Below are positions 1 through 9,600 of a DNA stretch of 64,000 nt, piece by piece; position 1 is the stretch's first letter; each line of letters starts with the position of its first letter. The position numbers and the translations under genes are program-made. The stretch comes from an uncultured Eubacterium sp. Lineage in GTDB: Bacteria > Bacillota > Clostridia > Lachnospirales > Lachnospiraceae. Location: NCBI GenBank assembly GCA_910586225.1, contig CAJUIL010000012.1:1-64000 (forward strand). Direction: 5' to 3'. The notes below the pieces were generated by a model. That model saw only the letters and a list, made by a program, of their open reading frames with translations, made no database searches and was not told the origin of the DNA.

Positions 1-2
1 AA

Positions 3-755
3 GAATACAGTGGCGGTCTTGTAAATCTTTTGCAGGACAGCATGAGTTTTGTTTCTAGAAATACGAAGAAAGCTTGGAAAAAAACAGGAAACGGAAGAAT
101 TGAGATGCCGGATTATCCGGATACGGCTGTGCTTGAAGGAATCGTAAACGCGCTGATTCATAGGGACTATCTAGAATTGGGGAGTGAAGTTCATATAGAT
201 ATGTTTGATGACAGAATGGAGATTTACTCTCCGGGAGGTATGTTGGATGGGCGCAAGGTGCAGGACTTAGATTTGAGGAATGTATCGTCTAGGAGACGGA
301 ATCCAATCATTGCCGATATATTTAACCGTTTGAAATATATGGATCGACGAGGCAGCGGTTTTAAGAAAATCTTGGATTCCTATGAATTTCAGGAACATTA
401 TACGGAAGAAATGAAACCGGAGTTTAGGTCGAGTAATAGTGAATTTTGGCTGATACTAAGAAATTTAAATTATAATCTTAATACTATCGGCAATGATTTA
501 TCGGCACAAATTGCCGACAATAAAATGCCGATAAAAAATGCCGATAAAAAAGTGCCGATAAAGACGGGACTGCAGTTAGAGAAGATACTTCAATACCTAT
601 CGGAACAAGAGGAATGTTCTTGTAGAGATATTTGTGCTCTTTTAGATGTAAAAGAACGTAGAGCAAGGCAATTGCTTCAAATATTGCAGGAGCAAGGCAA
701 AATAGAGATTATTGGTGCAAATAGGACAAGAAGATATAGGGTGATAAAAGGATAG
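3..755 (+). CDS. AlbA_2/RecG-like ATP-binding regulator, 5' end outside window
   Basis: The reading frame is open to the window edge, so only the C-terminal ~250 residues are present. They contain a GHKL-like ATP-binding (HATPase_c_4) segment: an N-box resembling EGIVNALIHRDY, then IYSPGG, then NPIIADIF and a RRGSG turn. This is the C-terminal half of the family usually annotated as AlbA_2 or RecG-like putative DNA-binding/transcriptional regulator. A low-complexity linker follows (repeated MPIK/VPIK and ADK motifs) and then a winged-helix-like tail with an RRARQLLQILQEQGKI recognition-helix pattern. No function beyond ATP-dependent nucleic-acid-linked regulation can be claimed. It lies just outside the left direct repeat of the BREX island. 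Known: domain family; inferred: regulatory role. Confidence 0.75.
   Translation, partial: EYSGGLVNLLQDSMSFVSRNTKKAWKKTGNGRIEMPDYPDTAVLEGIVNALIHRDYLELGSEVHIDMFDDRMEIYSPGGMLDGRKVQDLDLRNVSSRRRNPIIADIFNRLKYMDRRGSGFKKILDSYEFQEHYTEEMKPEFRSSNSEFWLILRNLNYNLNTIGNDLSAQIADNKMPIKNADKKVPIKTGLQLEKILQYLSEQEECSCRDICALLDVKERRARQLLQILQEQGKIEIIGANRTRRYRVIKG
485..561. repeat. cluster of TGCCGATAA-type repeats inside a gene
   Basis: Three direct copies of TGCCGATAA (526-534, 539-547, 553-561) follow two inverted copies (485-492 and 497-506) and one diverged copy near 512-518. They fall in the linker of the AlbA_2-type gene and encode the repeated PIK/ADK residues. This may be replication-slippage low complexity or a binding site for the protein's own winged helix; the sequence cannot decide. 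Confidence 0.6.
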
Positions 756-974
756 GAATAAAAATCCCAAACAGTGTTTCGGAAATTCAAAAAGTGAATC
801 AGCGTTTAGCTTTTGATGAGGGGATAGCTAATATGTTTACTGGATATTTAATGCTTCCGTGATAACACCATGATAACAAAAATACCAAAAACCTCAGATA
901 CACGGTGCATACCAAAGAAAAAACCGCCGAAAAAGCTCTATAAATCACACAAAATCACCCTGATTCCCACCACA

Positions 975-1034
975 GAAATCCGTGAGGGTGGTAGAACTGT
1001 TGGTTCTGGCCGTGTGGCTACTATCATCGAGTAA
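975..1034 (+). pseudogene. tuf: 3'-terminal fragment of an EF-Tu (tuf) gene
   Basis: The last 19 codons before the TAA at 1032-1034 translate as EIREGGRTVGSG followed by RVATIIE, which is the extreme C-terminus of clostridial elongation factor Tu. Upstream of this the frame no longer resembles EF-Tu and has no start, so only a gene end survives. An intrinsic terminator follows 35 bp downstream, as expected after tuf. The fragment sits just outside the left direct repeat of the BREX island, so it may mark the original tuf-terminator junction or a recombination scar. It is short, so identification rests on the very conserved IREGGRTVG motif. Confidence 0.6.
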
Positions 1035-1067
1035 TCTTTATATTAGAGCCAAATAATAAAAATAAGA

Positions 1068-1129
1068 ACCGCAATCCTTTGAGAAATCAAGGGGTTGCGG
1101 TTTTTTTAATACCTAAAAATAATAGCGAA
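1068..1129. repeat. left direct repeat of the BREX island
   Basis: This ~62-bp stretch recurs in the same orientation at 13959-14019. The first 36 bp (through CCGCAATCC, the GAAA loop and GGTTGCGGTTT) are identical; the remaining ~25 bp differ by a few substitutions and one T. Because similarity continues past the hairpin into AAAATAATAGCGAA, this looks like duplicated DNA, not two independent terminators. Confidence 0.75.
1069..1107 (+). terminator. intrinsic terminator
   Basis: CCGCAATCCTTTGA pairs with TCAAGGGGTTGCGG (14 bp, two G-U) around a GAAA tetraloop and is followed by seven T. It is positioned to terminate the gene whose end is the tuf fragment. The same hairpin is repeated at the far end of the island. 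Confidence 0.85.
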
Positions 1130-1149
1130 CAAAAAAAGCCACTTACTAA

Positions 1150-1265
1150 AATTTCATTGAAAATGGCTATATCAACAGCTTTCATCTCATCAGCAGAAAG
1201 ATCGGTAATATAATTGCTAAGTCTTGCCTTGCTTACACAGGTAATATTTCCGAGAACGAATAATA
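1150..1265 (-). pseudogene. possible remnant of a MazF/PemK-family toxin C-terminus
   Basis: Read on the minus strand, an open stretch gives KARLSNYITDLSADEM then KAVDIAIFNEI, which resembles the C-terminal helix of MazF/PemK endoribonucleases (pattern SRL..yIg.Ls.eem..id.AL). A TGA lies just upstream in frame and no start or catalytic N-terminal region can be found, so at most a decayed 3' fragment remains. The match is by eye on ~35 residues and is weak evidence. Confidence 0.35.
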
Positions 1266-1469
1266 TTCAGGCAAGAGCAGAGGAGATCGTGAGAGAAGAA
1301 ATAATATTTTGTCTATAATTATGAAAAATAGCATGGAGGTGGGCATTCTCTTTTGGGTGCAAAAATTATTCATTGAGAGTTTGTAGATAAATAAATACAA
1401 AGCTTGGGGAAATTTATTCATCGTATTCAAATAAATGTAATTAAATTATAGATATGTATAATTAAATTA

Positions 1470-1498
1470 TTGAAGATGCTGCGTATCTGTGATATAAT
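1470..1498 (+). promoter_or_regulatory. predicted BREX operon promoter
   Basis: TTGAAG (1470-1475), a 17-bp spacer and a perfect TATAAT (1493-1498) form a sigma-A-type promoter about 95 bp upstream of the xre start. Inverted ATTGAA (1469-1474) and TTCAAT (1500-1505) flank it and could be an operator for the XRE protein encoded next. The surrounding 1109-1580 is AT-rich and otherwise holds only the weak toxin remnant. Confidence 0.6.
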
Positions 1499-1593
1499 TT
1501 TCAATGTATTATTGTGCTGCTTGGGCTGTGTTTGCAATATACTTGTAATATTAGTCTGTGTAGTTTGAACCCAAAGAGCAAGTGAGGAATTGC

Positions 1594-1812
1594 ATGATGA
1601 AGGTGAGTTATAATAAATTATGGAAATTGCTAATTGATAGGGATATGAAGAAGATGGAGTTGCTGGAGGCAGTCGAGATGAGTCCGAATACGCTGGCAAA
1701 GTTGGGAAGAAATGAAGATGTTTCTATGGATGTTCTTAGACGCATCTGCGAACATTTTCAGTGTGATATTGGTGATATTATGGAAATGATTCCAGAGAAA
1801 GAAGAGGAATAA
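1594..1812 (+). CDS. XRE-family (Cro/CI-type) HTH regulator
   Basis: A 72-residue single-domain DNA-binding protein. The order of helices, with LLEAVEMSPNTLAKLGR as turn and recognition helix and MDVLRRICEHFQCDIGDIM after it, is typical of small Cro/C1-type repressors. The ATG at 1594 was chosen because GAGG at 1583-1586 lies 7 nt upstream; the earlier GTG at 1582 would overlap that site. It is the first gene of the BREX operon, 4 nt before brxA, which suggests it autoregulates the island. BREX loci often begin with a regulator, but usually of other families, so its target is an inference. Confidence 0.85.
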   Translation: MMKVSYNKLWKLLIDRDMKKMELLEAVEMSPNTLAKLGRNEDVSMDVLRRICEHFQCDIGDIMEMIPEKEEE

Positions 1813-1816
1813 TTGT

Positions 1817-2425
1817 TTGAAAAGAAATAAATATAGTGCGGGAGCTGTAAAGTTTGCTTTGTGGTTTACGGAATTTCGCAAGGCGGTGTGGCTTTTGGAA
1901 CAGGGAAAATCATTTGCAGAAATAAAGGAACTTAGCGCTGCGGATAATATATTTGGGGCATCAACACCGGCTAGGGCGGCGATGATTCAATCCACTGTAA
2001 CTGCGAGAATAAGGGGGCTTGGACCGAGTTTTTATCCACTTTTTCAGGAAAGTGATGTAGCGACACAGAAATTATATGCGTTAACAGGAAGTTTTGCTCA
2101 TGATACCTTATTTTTTGATTTTATGTATGAAGTTGTTAGGGAAAAAATGATTATTGGAACGAGCATGCTTGCAGATGCAGATATCCGTATTTTTTTTAAG
2201 AATAAGCAAGCGCAGGATAATGTGGTAGCAAAGTGGACAGATCAGACGCTGCAGAGATTAGGAAGAAGTTATAAGACACAACTTTATGAGGCAGGTATTT
2301 TGGATGAAAGGGCAAAGGCGGCAGAACGTAAAATATTGAAGCCGATTCTTGATCCGGTATTTAAACATTGGTTAGAAGATTATGGATATGAGCAAGTGGC
2401 AAAAGCATTGGAGGGAGTCAGATAA
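1817..2425 (+). CDS. brxA: BREX protein BrxA (DUF1819)
   Basis: A 202-residue protein matching the BrxA/DUF1819 family in length and pattern: an N-terminal helical segment (KFALWFTEFRKAVWLL), an RARGL-like region (TARIRGLGPSF), and the C-terminal LDPVFKHWLEDYGYEQVAKAL. BrxA is a small DNA-binding-fold component of type 1-like BREX, which blocks phage replication and marks self DNA by methylation. Start is TTG at 1817 with AGAGG ~9 nt upstream; no ATG fits the frame. It ends in TAATG, overlapping brxB by one base, so translation is coupled. Confidence 0.88.
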   Translation: MKRNKYSAGAVKFALWFTEFRKAVWLLEQGKSFAEIKELSAADNIFGASTPARAAMIQSTVTARIRGLGPSFYPLFQESDVATQKLYALTGSFAHDTLFFDFMYEVVREKMIIGTSMLADADIRIFFKNKQAQDNVVAKWTDQTLQRLGRSYKTQLYEAGILDERAKAAERKILKPILDPVFKHWLEDYGYEQVAKALEGVR

Positions 2426-3003
2426 TGGCTGATTTAAATGAATGTCTGGACAAAATGGAGGAAGCAATCCATAAGCCTTCGTTTAGGCAAAGTAGTGGTC
2501 GGGCAAATGAAGTGAATTATTGGATATTTGATTATCCGCCAGATAAAGAACTGGAAGTTCGTGAACGAATCAAGAATATGCAGAATAAGAATGCCAAAGG
2601 TGGAGACGAATTTGACTTAATGGTGTTTGACTTGTATGATATAGTCATCAATTTTCTTGAAAAAAATAATTTTTTGGAGGATTGCTATAAGTTTGAAAAG
2701 AAAAGAGGCTTAGAGCGTATTTGCAAAGCGGTCAGCAATGCGATAAAGATAAATGATGATGATAGTTACATCGTGCAGTATATCAAGGATCATACACCAG
2801 AAAATGCGATTGTTTTCTTGACAGGAGTTGGAAAATGCTTTCCTATTTTACGATCCCATAAGGTACTGAATAATTTGCATCAGGCATTTGTAAGAGTTCC
2901 GGTGGTGATGTTTTTTCCAGGAATATATAATGAACAGGAATTGATTTTATTTGGTGAGATAAAAGACGATAATTATTACAGAGCGTTTAAGCTGGTTAAG
3001 TAG
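2425..3003 (+). CDS. brxB: BREX protein BrxB (DUF1788)
   Basis: A 192-residue protein of the DUF1788/BrxB family, with the conserved N-terminal YWIFDYPPDKELEVRERI, the central FDLMVFDLYDI and the C-terminal VFLTGVGKCFPILRSH and RVPVVMFFPG segments. BrxB is a core component of type 1 BREX with no known catalytic activity. Its ATG overlaps the brxA stop, and its stop at 3001-3003 is followed by the AGGAGGG site of brxC. Length and gene order agree with the family. Confidence 0.9.
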   Translation: MADLNECLDKMEEAIHKPSFRQSSGRANEVNYWIFDYPPDKELEVRERIKNMQNKNAKGGDEFDLMVFDLYDIVINFLEKNNFLEDCYKFEKKRGLERICKAVSNAIKINDDDSYIVQYIKDHTPENAIVFLTGVGKCFPILRSHKVLNNLHQAFVRVPVVMFFPGIYNEQELILFGEIKDDNYYRAFKLVK

Positions 3004-3026
3004 TGAGGATACAGGAGGGTTTTATC

Positions 3027-6000
3027 ATGCAGATTAAGGAAATGTTTGCGAAACCGATAGACCGGGAAATTCAAGGAGTCATTATCGTTGGTCAGGGTGA
3101 GGAAACGAATGTTTCGCAGGAGCTTGAAGAGTATGTGGTTACCAGAGAACTGCAGAAGCATTTTGCGGATTTTTTTGAAGCATATAAGAAGGGCATTTTA
3201 GGGAATACAAATGAAATTGGTGTATGGATATCAGGATTTTTTGGCAGTGGTAAATCTCATTTTTTGAAGATTTTGTCCTATATTCTTGATAATAGGGAAA
3301 TTGATGGAAGGAAGGCAATAGATTTTTTTGAAAAAGATCATAAAATTTCCGATGCAATGGTTTTAGCAGATATGAGGCTGGCAGAGGAAACGCCAACGGA
3401 TGTGGTGCTTTTTAACATTGATTCTAAAAGTGATAGCAACAGTAAGCAGAATAAGGATGCGATTGTTAATGTTTTCTTAAAAGTATTTAACGAGATGAGG
3501 GGATTATGTGGAAGTTTACCTCATCTCGCGGATTTGGAAAATCAGCTTATGGAGGTAGATAAGTACGAAGCATTTAGGGAAGCGTTTGCAGATCAATATG
3601 GTTTCCAGTGGGAAGAGTCACGCCACAAGTTTGATTTTATTCAGGATGATGTAGTTGAAGCGCTTGTAAAGATTGATTTTATGAGCGAAGCAGCTGCAAG
3701 AAATTGGTGCGAGAAGGCAACAGAAACATATCGGATCAGTATTGAGGATTTTGCAAAACGTGTAAAAGCGTACATAAATAAAAAAGGCAACAATCATCAT
3801 GTTGTATTCATGGTGGATGAGGTGGGGCAATATATTGGAGATGACTCTAACCTGATGTTAAATCTGCAGACGGTAAGGGAGGAACTTTCCAAGGAGTGTA
3901 AGGGGAAAGCGTGGGTTATCGTTACAAGCCAGCAGGATGTTGATTCTATTATGAAAGTAAAGGGGAATGACTTCTCTAAGATTCAGGGGCGGTTTGCAAC
4001 GAGGCTTGCGCTTTCTTCTGCAAATGTGGATGAGGTTATCAAAAAAAGGATATTAGAAAAGAATGATACCGGCGCACAAACGCTTAGGCTTCTTTATGGG
4101 CAGAAAGCAACAGTTATCAAGAATCTTATTGTATTTAATGATGGAGCAGAAAAGAAACTCTATGCGGATGAGAACGATTTCTCGTTGTGCTATCCATTTG
4201 TACCATATCAGTTTAATCTTCTTGCGAGTGTATTGACTTCAATTCGTACACATGGAGCATCTGGCAAGCATTTATCTGAGGGAGAACGTTCTATGCTTGC
4301 GTTGTTTAAGGAGTCGGCTGTTAAAATAATGGATGGCTCGGAGGGAGTAATTGTACCTTTTCATCGGTTTTATGATGCATTAGAGAATTTTCTTGACCAT
4401 AGTCATAGAGGTGTTATTATTCGTGCTTATGATAATAGCAAGATTAATCCGGAGAAAAGAACTTCGGATGTATTTGCAATTAATGTATTGAAAACGCTTT
4501 TTATGGTTAAGTACATCCTTGAGATTGAGGCAAATGTAGACAATATTACAAGCCTTATGATTAGTCATATTGACGATGACCGCATTGTATTAAAAGATGA
4601 AGTCGAGACAGCATTAAAAACGCTTCAACAGCAGATGCTTGTACAAAAGAATGGCAGCATTTATGTGTTTCTGACGGACGAAGAACAGGAAATCAACCGT
4701 GAGATTGACAGTCAGAATGTGGAAATGGCGGAGGTTATTAATAAAGTATCGGAGATGATTTTTGAGTATATTTTTGTCGATAAGAGATATCGTTATTCTG
4801 CGCCAGTGAGTAATGCAGCATTTAATGGGCGCTATACTTTTCCGTTCAATCAAATAGTAGATGACAGACCATATAAATCAAATCAGAATTATGATGTGGG
4901 ACTGCGTATATTGACGCCGTGGTATGAGGGTGGCAGTGATGATGCAACTCTTCGTATGATGTCAGGAACAGGAAGAGAGGTACTTGTGCTTTTGCCAAAT
5001 GATTCTGCGTTTCTTGATGAGTTAATGACTTATCTGAAGATTGAGAAGTTTCTGCGGCTTAATACATCATCACAGTTGACGAAGTATGAGACAATTAAAG
5101 AAGCAAAGCGTGTGGAGATGCGGGAACGCAATGCGAATGCAAAGCTTTATCTGACAGAGGGATTGAAGGAGGCAGCCATTTATGTAAACGGTGATGTGGC
5201 TCATTTGTCTGCGAAGGAAGTGACAGGGCGTATTAATGAAGCGATTGGACGGCTTGTACAGACGGTTTATCATAAGCTGTCATATATTGAAGTCGCGATG
5301 GATGAAATGGCTGTCCGTAAGATGTTTAAGACGAGCAATCAGATAAGTTTAAATCTTGACAAAGGGACAGAACCTAATGCTTATGCACTTGACGAAGTGT
5401 TAAATTATATCAAGGGCAATACAGATATTCATATTAAGACTTCCATGAAAACGATAAAAGACCGTTTTATGAGTGCGCCATATGGCTTTGTTGAAGATGA
5501 TATCTATTGGCTTATAGCGAGATTGTTTAGGCGTGGTGACCTGACCTTCACTGTAAATGGGACAATCGTGACATTGATGAATAAATCAGGAGATGAGATT
5601 GTAAATTTTATTATTAAGAAACAGTATGCAGATAAGCTTTTGATGGAAGTAAGGACCCGTGTAGCCGAAAAGGATAAAAAGGCAGTACAGAAGGTCATGA
5701 AAGAATTGTTTAGAACTTCTTTGGTATCGGAAGATGAAGATACTGGTATGCAAAATTTTCAGAACTATTCACAGAAACGCATAAATGAAATGGAAAGTTT
5801 GCAAATCAATTATCAGCATTATGCGTATCCGGGAAAGAAAGTGATAGATGAAGGAAAGAAATTATTGCTTTCCGTGGTACAGCTTTCTGAATCAAAGGAG
5901 TTTTATGAGTATGTTTCAAAGCGTCAAGATGATTTTATGGACTATGCGGAGGACTATGAACCTGTTAAAATGTTCTTTGACGGTGAACAGCAGCAGATTT

Positions 6001-6656
6001 TTATGAGAGCATTGGATATGCTTGAAATATATGATGACAGTAAGACTTATATTGTAGATGAAGAACTTGAAAATATTGTCGCTCGAATGAGGGCCATTGT
6101 GAAAATGGATCAGCCGTATAGGGATATTCCGCAGCTCCCCGAATTGCGCAGGAAATTTATGGATGCCTATTCAAAGGTTTTGGAAGCCGCTTCTGCTCCG
6201 GTTATGCAGTCGATTGAGGAGGCAAAGGGCCGAGTAGTGGAAGTTGTTGATACCAAGGAATATGCATCAGAAAAGAAGCAGAAATATATTGAACTTTTTA
6301 TTGAAATCATAGGCGGCGCCGAAAGGTGTAATAATGTTTCTGTTCTCAGAAGCTATGCGGATAAAGCAGAAGCATTAAAAATCCGTCTATTGAATGAAAT
6401 GGATGCGATAGATGCGGATATTGCAAGGAAAAAGGCAGAGGAGGAAGAAAAAAAGCAGAATCCAGATGGGGGGTCTGCTGATATTATCGTAAAAGTGCCG
6501 GTTAAAAAAACCAGGAATGTTACCATTAAGAATGTTACCCATACTTCGTCGTGGCGCATAGAGAGTGTGGAGGATGTAGAGAAGTGTGTAAATCAGCTTC
6601 GAAAATCACTGATGGATGAACTGAACGGAAACGATGTGGTAAATGTTGAATTTTAG
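3027..6656 (+). CDS. brxC: BREX ATPase BrxC
   Basis: A ~1209-residue P-loop ATPase of the BrxC family (DUF499-like/AAA). Walker A GFFGSGKSH is at residues 70-78 and the Walker B-like VDE is at 263-265 in FMVDEVGQYIG. The long C-terminal part is helical and ends in a lysine-rich stretch and an MDEL/NVEF tail. BrxC is essential for BREX defence and probably powers assembly with PglX. The ATG at 3027 is preferred over the GTG at 3003 because AGGAGGG sits 7 nt before it. The stop is 14 nt before the pglX start. Confidence 0.92.
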   Translation: MQIKEMFAKPIDREIQGVIIVGQGEETNVSQELEEYVVTRELQKHFADFFEAYKKGILGNTNEIGVWISGFFGSGKSHFLKILSYILDNREIDGRKAIDFFEKDHKISDAMVLADMRLAEETPTDVVLFNIDSKSDSNSKQNKDAIVNVFLKVFNEMRGLCGSLPHLADLENQLMEVDKYEAFREAFADQYGFQWEESRHKFDFIQDDVVEALVKIDFMSEAAARNWCEKATETYRISIEDFAKRVKAYINKKGNNHHVVFMVDEVGQYIGDDSNLMLNLQTVREELSKECKGKAWVIVTSQQDVDSIMKVKGNDFSKIQGRFATRLALSSANVDEVIKKRILEKNDTGAQTLRLLYGQKATVIKNLIVFNDGAEKKLYADENDFSLCYPFVPYQFNLLASVLTSIRTHGASGKHLSEGERSMLALFKESAVKIMDGSEGVIVPFHRFYDALENFLDHSHRGVIIRAYDNSKINPEKRTSDVFAINVLKTLFMVKYILEIEANVDNITSLMISHIDDDRIVLKDEVETALKTLQQQMLVQKNGSIYVFLTDEEQEINREIDSQNVEMAEVINKVSEMIFEYIFVDKRYRYSAPVSNAAFNGRYTFPFNQIVDDRPYKSNQNYDVGLRILTPWYEGGSDDATLRMMSGTGREVLVLLPNDSAFLDELMTYLKIEKFLRLNTSSQLTKYETIKEAKRVEMRERNANAKLYLTEGLKEAAIYVNGDVAHLSAKEVTGRINEAIGRLVQTVYHKLSYIEVAMDEMAVRKMFKTSNQISLNLDKGTEPNAYALDEVLNYIKGNTDIHIKTSMKTIKDRFMSAPYGFVEDDIYWLIARLFRRGDLTFTVNGTIVTLMNKSGDEIVNFIIKKQYADKLLMEVRTRVAEKDKKAVQKVMKELFRTSLVSEDEDTGMQNFQNYSQKRINEMESLQINYQHYAYPGKKVIDEGKKLLLSVVQLSESKEFYEYVSKRQDDFMDYAEDYEPVKMFFDGEQQQIFMRALDMLEIYDDSKTYIVDEELENIVARMRAIVKMDQPYRDIPQLPELRRKFMDAYSKVLEAASAPVMQSIEEAKGRVVEVVDTKEYASEKKQKYIELFIEIIGGAERCNNVSVLRSYADKAEALKIRLLNEMDAIDADIARKKAEEEEKKQNPDGGSADIIVKVPVKKTRNVTIKNVTHTSSWRIESVEDVEKCVNQLRKSLMDELNGNDVVNVEF

Positions 6657-6670
6657 GATTGGAGTGTCAT

Positions 6671-9600
6671 ATGAACAAAAGTGTTATCAAAAACTTCGCA
6701 ATCTGGGCGAGAAATAAGTTGATTGCAGATATACAGTACAGAGCAGGGCTTATAGGTGTAACAGCTGATGGGATACATTCTGCATTACCACAGTCTACGA
6801 AAGAAACGGAGTTCTATGATATTGGAACTGCGGAACCATACGCTATTTCGGGAGAGGCCATCAAGCAGCGCAGGAGTCTTATTGATGTTATCAATCAAAA
6901 AACAAGTGAGACAAACTATCAGACGGCATATAAGTATATTATGGAAGGTGTGGCATACACTTGGTTTAACCGCCTGATTGCGATTCGCTTTATGGAGATT
7001 AACGACTATCTTCCGTCCCATATTCGCGTATTGTCCTCTGACGGCGGTAAGATGGAGCCGGATCTTGTGACGACTCCTTTCGATGCCGATTTGACATTTA
7101 CGGATAAAGAAAAACAGGATATTGTACGGTTAAAGAACGAGAATCATCTGGATGAATGTTTCCGGCTGCTATTCATTAAACAATGTAATGCACTGGGTGA
7201 GATACTTCCGGCGCTTTTTGATAAGACAGCGGATTATAGCGAGCTTTTATTAAATATCTCGGTGATTGATAAGGAGGGTGTTGTTTATCATCTGGTAAAT
7301 GATATATCAGAAGATGATTTTAATATTGAAAAAGGCGGACAGGTTGAAATTATCGGATGGCTGTACCAGTATTACAATACGGAACCTAAGAATGAAGCTT
7401 TTGCAAAGAGCGGGAAGATTACAAAAGAAGAGATTCCTGCGGTAACACAGCTCTTTACGCCGGACTGGATTGTGCGCTATATGGTGGAGAATAGTCTTGG
7501 CCGTTTGTGGGTGGAAGGGCATCCTAATGATCTGTTGAAATCCAAGTGGAAATACTATCTGGAGGAGGCAGATCAAGAACCAGAAGTGCAGAAGAAGCTT
7601 GATGAGATTCATAAAGAGTATGAGAAGCTGAATCCGGAGGATATACATTTTATTGATCCATGTATGGGAAGCGGACATATTCTTGTCTATGCTTTTGATG
7701 TGTTGATGCAGATATATGAGTCTGCTGGATATTCTCAGAGGGATGCTGCGAAGAGTATTTTGGAAAACAATTTATATGGTTTGGACATTGACGATAGAGC
7801 TTATCAGATGGCGTATTTTGCGGTGATGATGAAGGCAAGACAGTATCATCGCCGGATTCTTTCGGCAGAGACAGTTTGTTGTGTGTATTCTATACAGGAG
7901 AGCAATCATATCAATAGAAATCAGCTCACATATTTTGGTGCAGGCTTAAATGATGTGGAGAGAAATGATGCGTTGGAGCAGATTAGAGGTTTGCTTGATA
8001 TATTTAAGGATGCGAAAGAGTATGGTTCTATTTTGCATATTGCGGATTATGATTGGGAGTTATTGAGAAGATTTATAGAGAATGCTGATGTTGATGGGCA
8101 GATGACATTCGGTATGGTTGGATTGGAGCAGACTAGGGAAAAATTACGGACGCTGATAAATATCGGTGAAGTGATGGCAAGGAAATATGAGGTTGTTGTA
8201 ACGAATCCGCCGTATATGGGAATTTCAAATGGAAATGCAAAGTTAAATGTATTCGTAAAAAAGAATTATCCAGACAGCAAAAGCGATTTGTTTGCGATAT
8301 TTATTGAGCGATGTGGGGAGATGGTTAAGAGAAATGGACATCAGGCAATGATTACTCAGCATTCGTGGATGTTTTTGTCCAGTTATGAAAAGTTGCGCAC
8401 AAAGTTACAAATGGTAGATATTATAAATATGGCGCATTTGGGGGCGAGAGCGTTTGAAGAAATTGGTGGGGAAGTAGTTCAAACAACAGCTTTTGTATTA
8501 TGCAAGAGCTCTATAAAGAATTTTACTGGAACATATTGTAGACTTGTAAATAGGCTATCACAAAAAGAAAAAGAAGCAGATTTTTTAAAAAAAGAAGAAA
8601 TGTTTTATATCAACAAAGAGAAATTTAAACAAATTCCTGGAAAGCCGATTGCTTACTGGGTTTCCAGCCATTTTGTGAAGATGTTTGAACATTCGTTGTT
8701 TTATGATTTTTCAATATCTGATGGGCAGAATAAAACGGGAAATAATGCTAAGTATGTTCGGGAGTTTTGGGAGGTTATTAACCATAGGATAGGTATTGGA
8801 AAAAAGTGGCTTTTTTATGCTAAGGGTGGTGGATATAGAAAATGGTATGGGAATTTGACGGAGATTGTAGATTGGTCAGAGGATACAAGGTCATTTTACC
8901 GCAGGGATAAGATATGTAGAATTATCCCAGAGTATTTATGGTATAAAGTGGGCATTACTTGGAGCAAGATATCAAATAATCCGAGCTTTAGAATATTACC
9001 AGAAGATGCTACATTTGATGTTGGGGGATCTTCCATATTTTTGAAAGAAGATAATGACATAACTTTTTATTTAGGGTTACTTAACAGTAAGGTGTTTGAG
9101 CAAGTACAAAAAGTTATGAATCCAACTATAAATATTCAGGTAAAAGATATTCGAGTAGTACCAGTTATTTTTGGAAGGAAAGAAAAGATAAAAGAACTTG
9201 TAAATAATACTCTTTTGATATGCAAGGCAGACTGGGATTCTTTTGAAATTTCTTGGGATTTTACACAACATCCGCTCATTTGCTGCTCATCATTTTCCAT
9301 GCAGAAAATGAGAGAAGATGAGAAAAAGCAGTTCAAAGAAATAAATTATATTGAAGATGCTTTTGTAAATTGGAAAAATGAGTGTTTTCTTCGATTTAAT
9401 CAATTAAAGTCAAACGAGGAAGAACTGAATCGCATCTTTATTGACATATATGGTTTACAGGATGAATTAACACCAGAAGTCGAGGATAAAGATGTAACAG
9501 TTCGCAAGGCAGATTTACAGAGGGATATTAAGAGTTTAATTTCCTATGCTGTCGGCTGTATGTTTGGTCGTTATTCCCTTGATGTCAAGGGAATTGCTTA

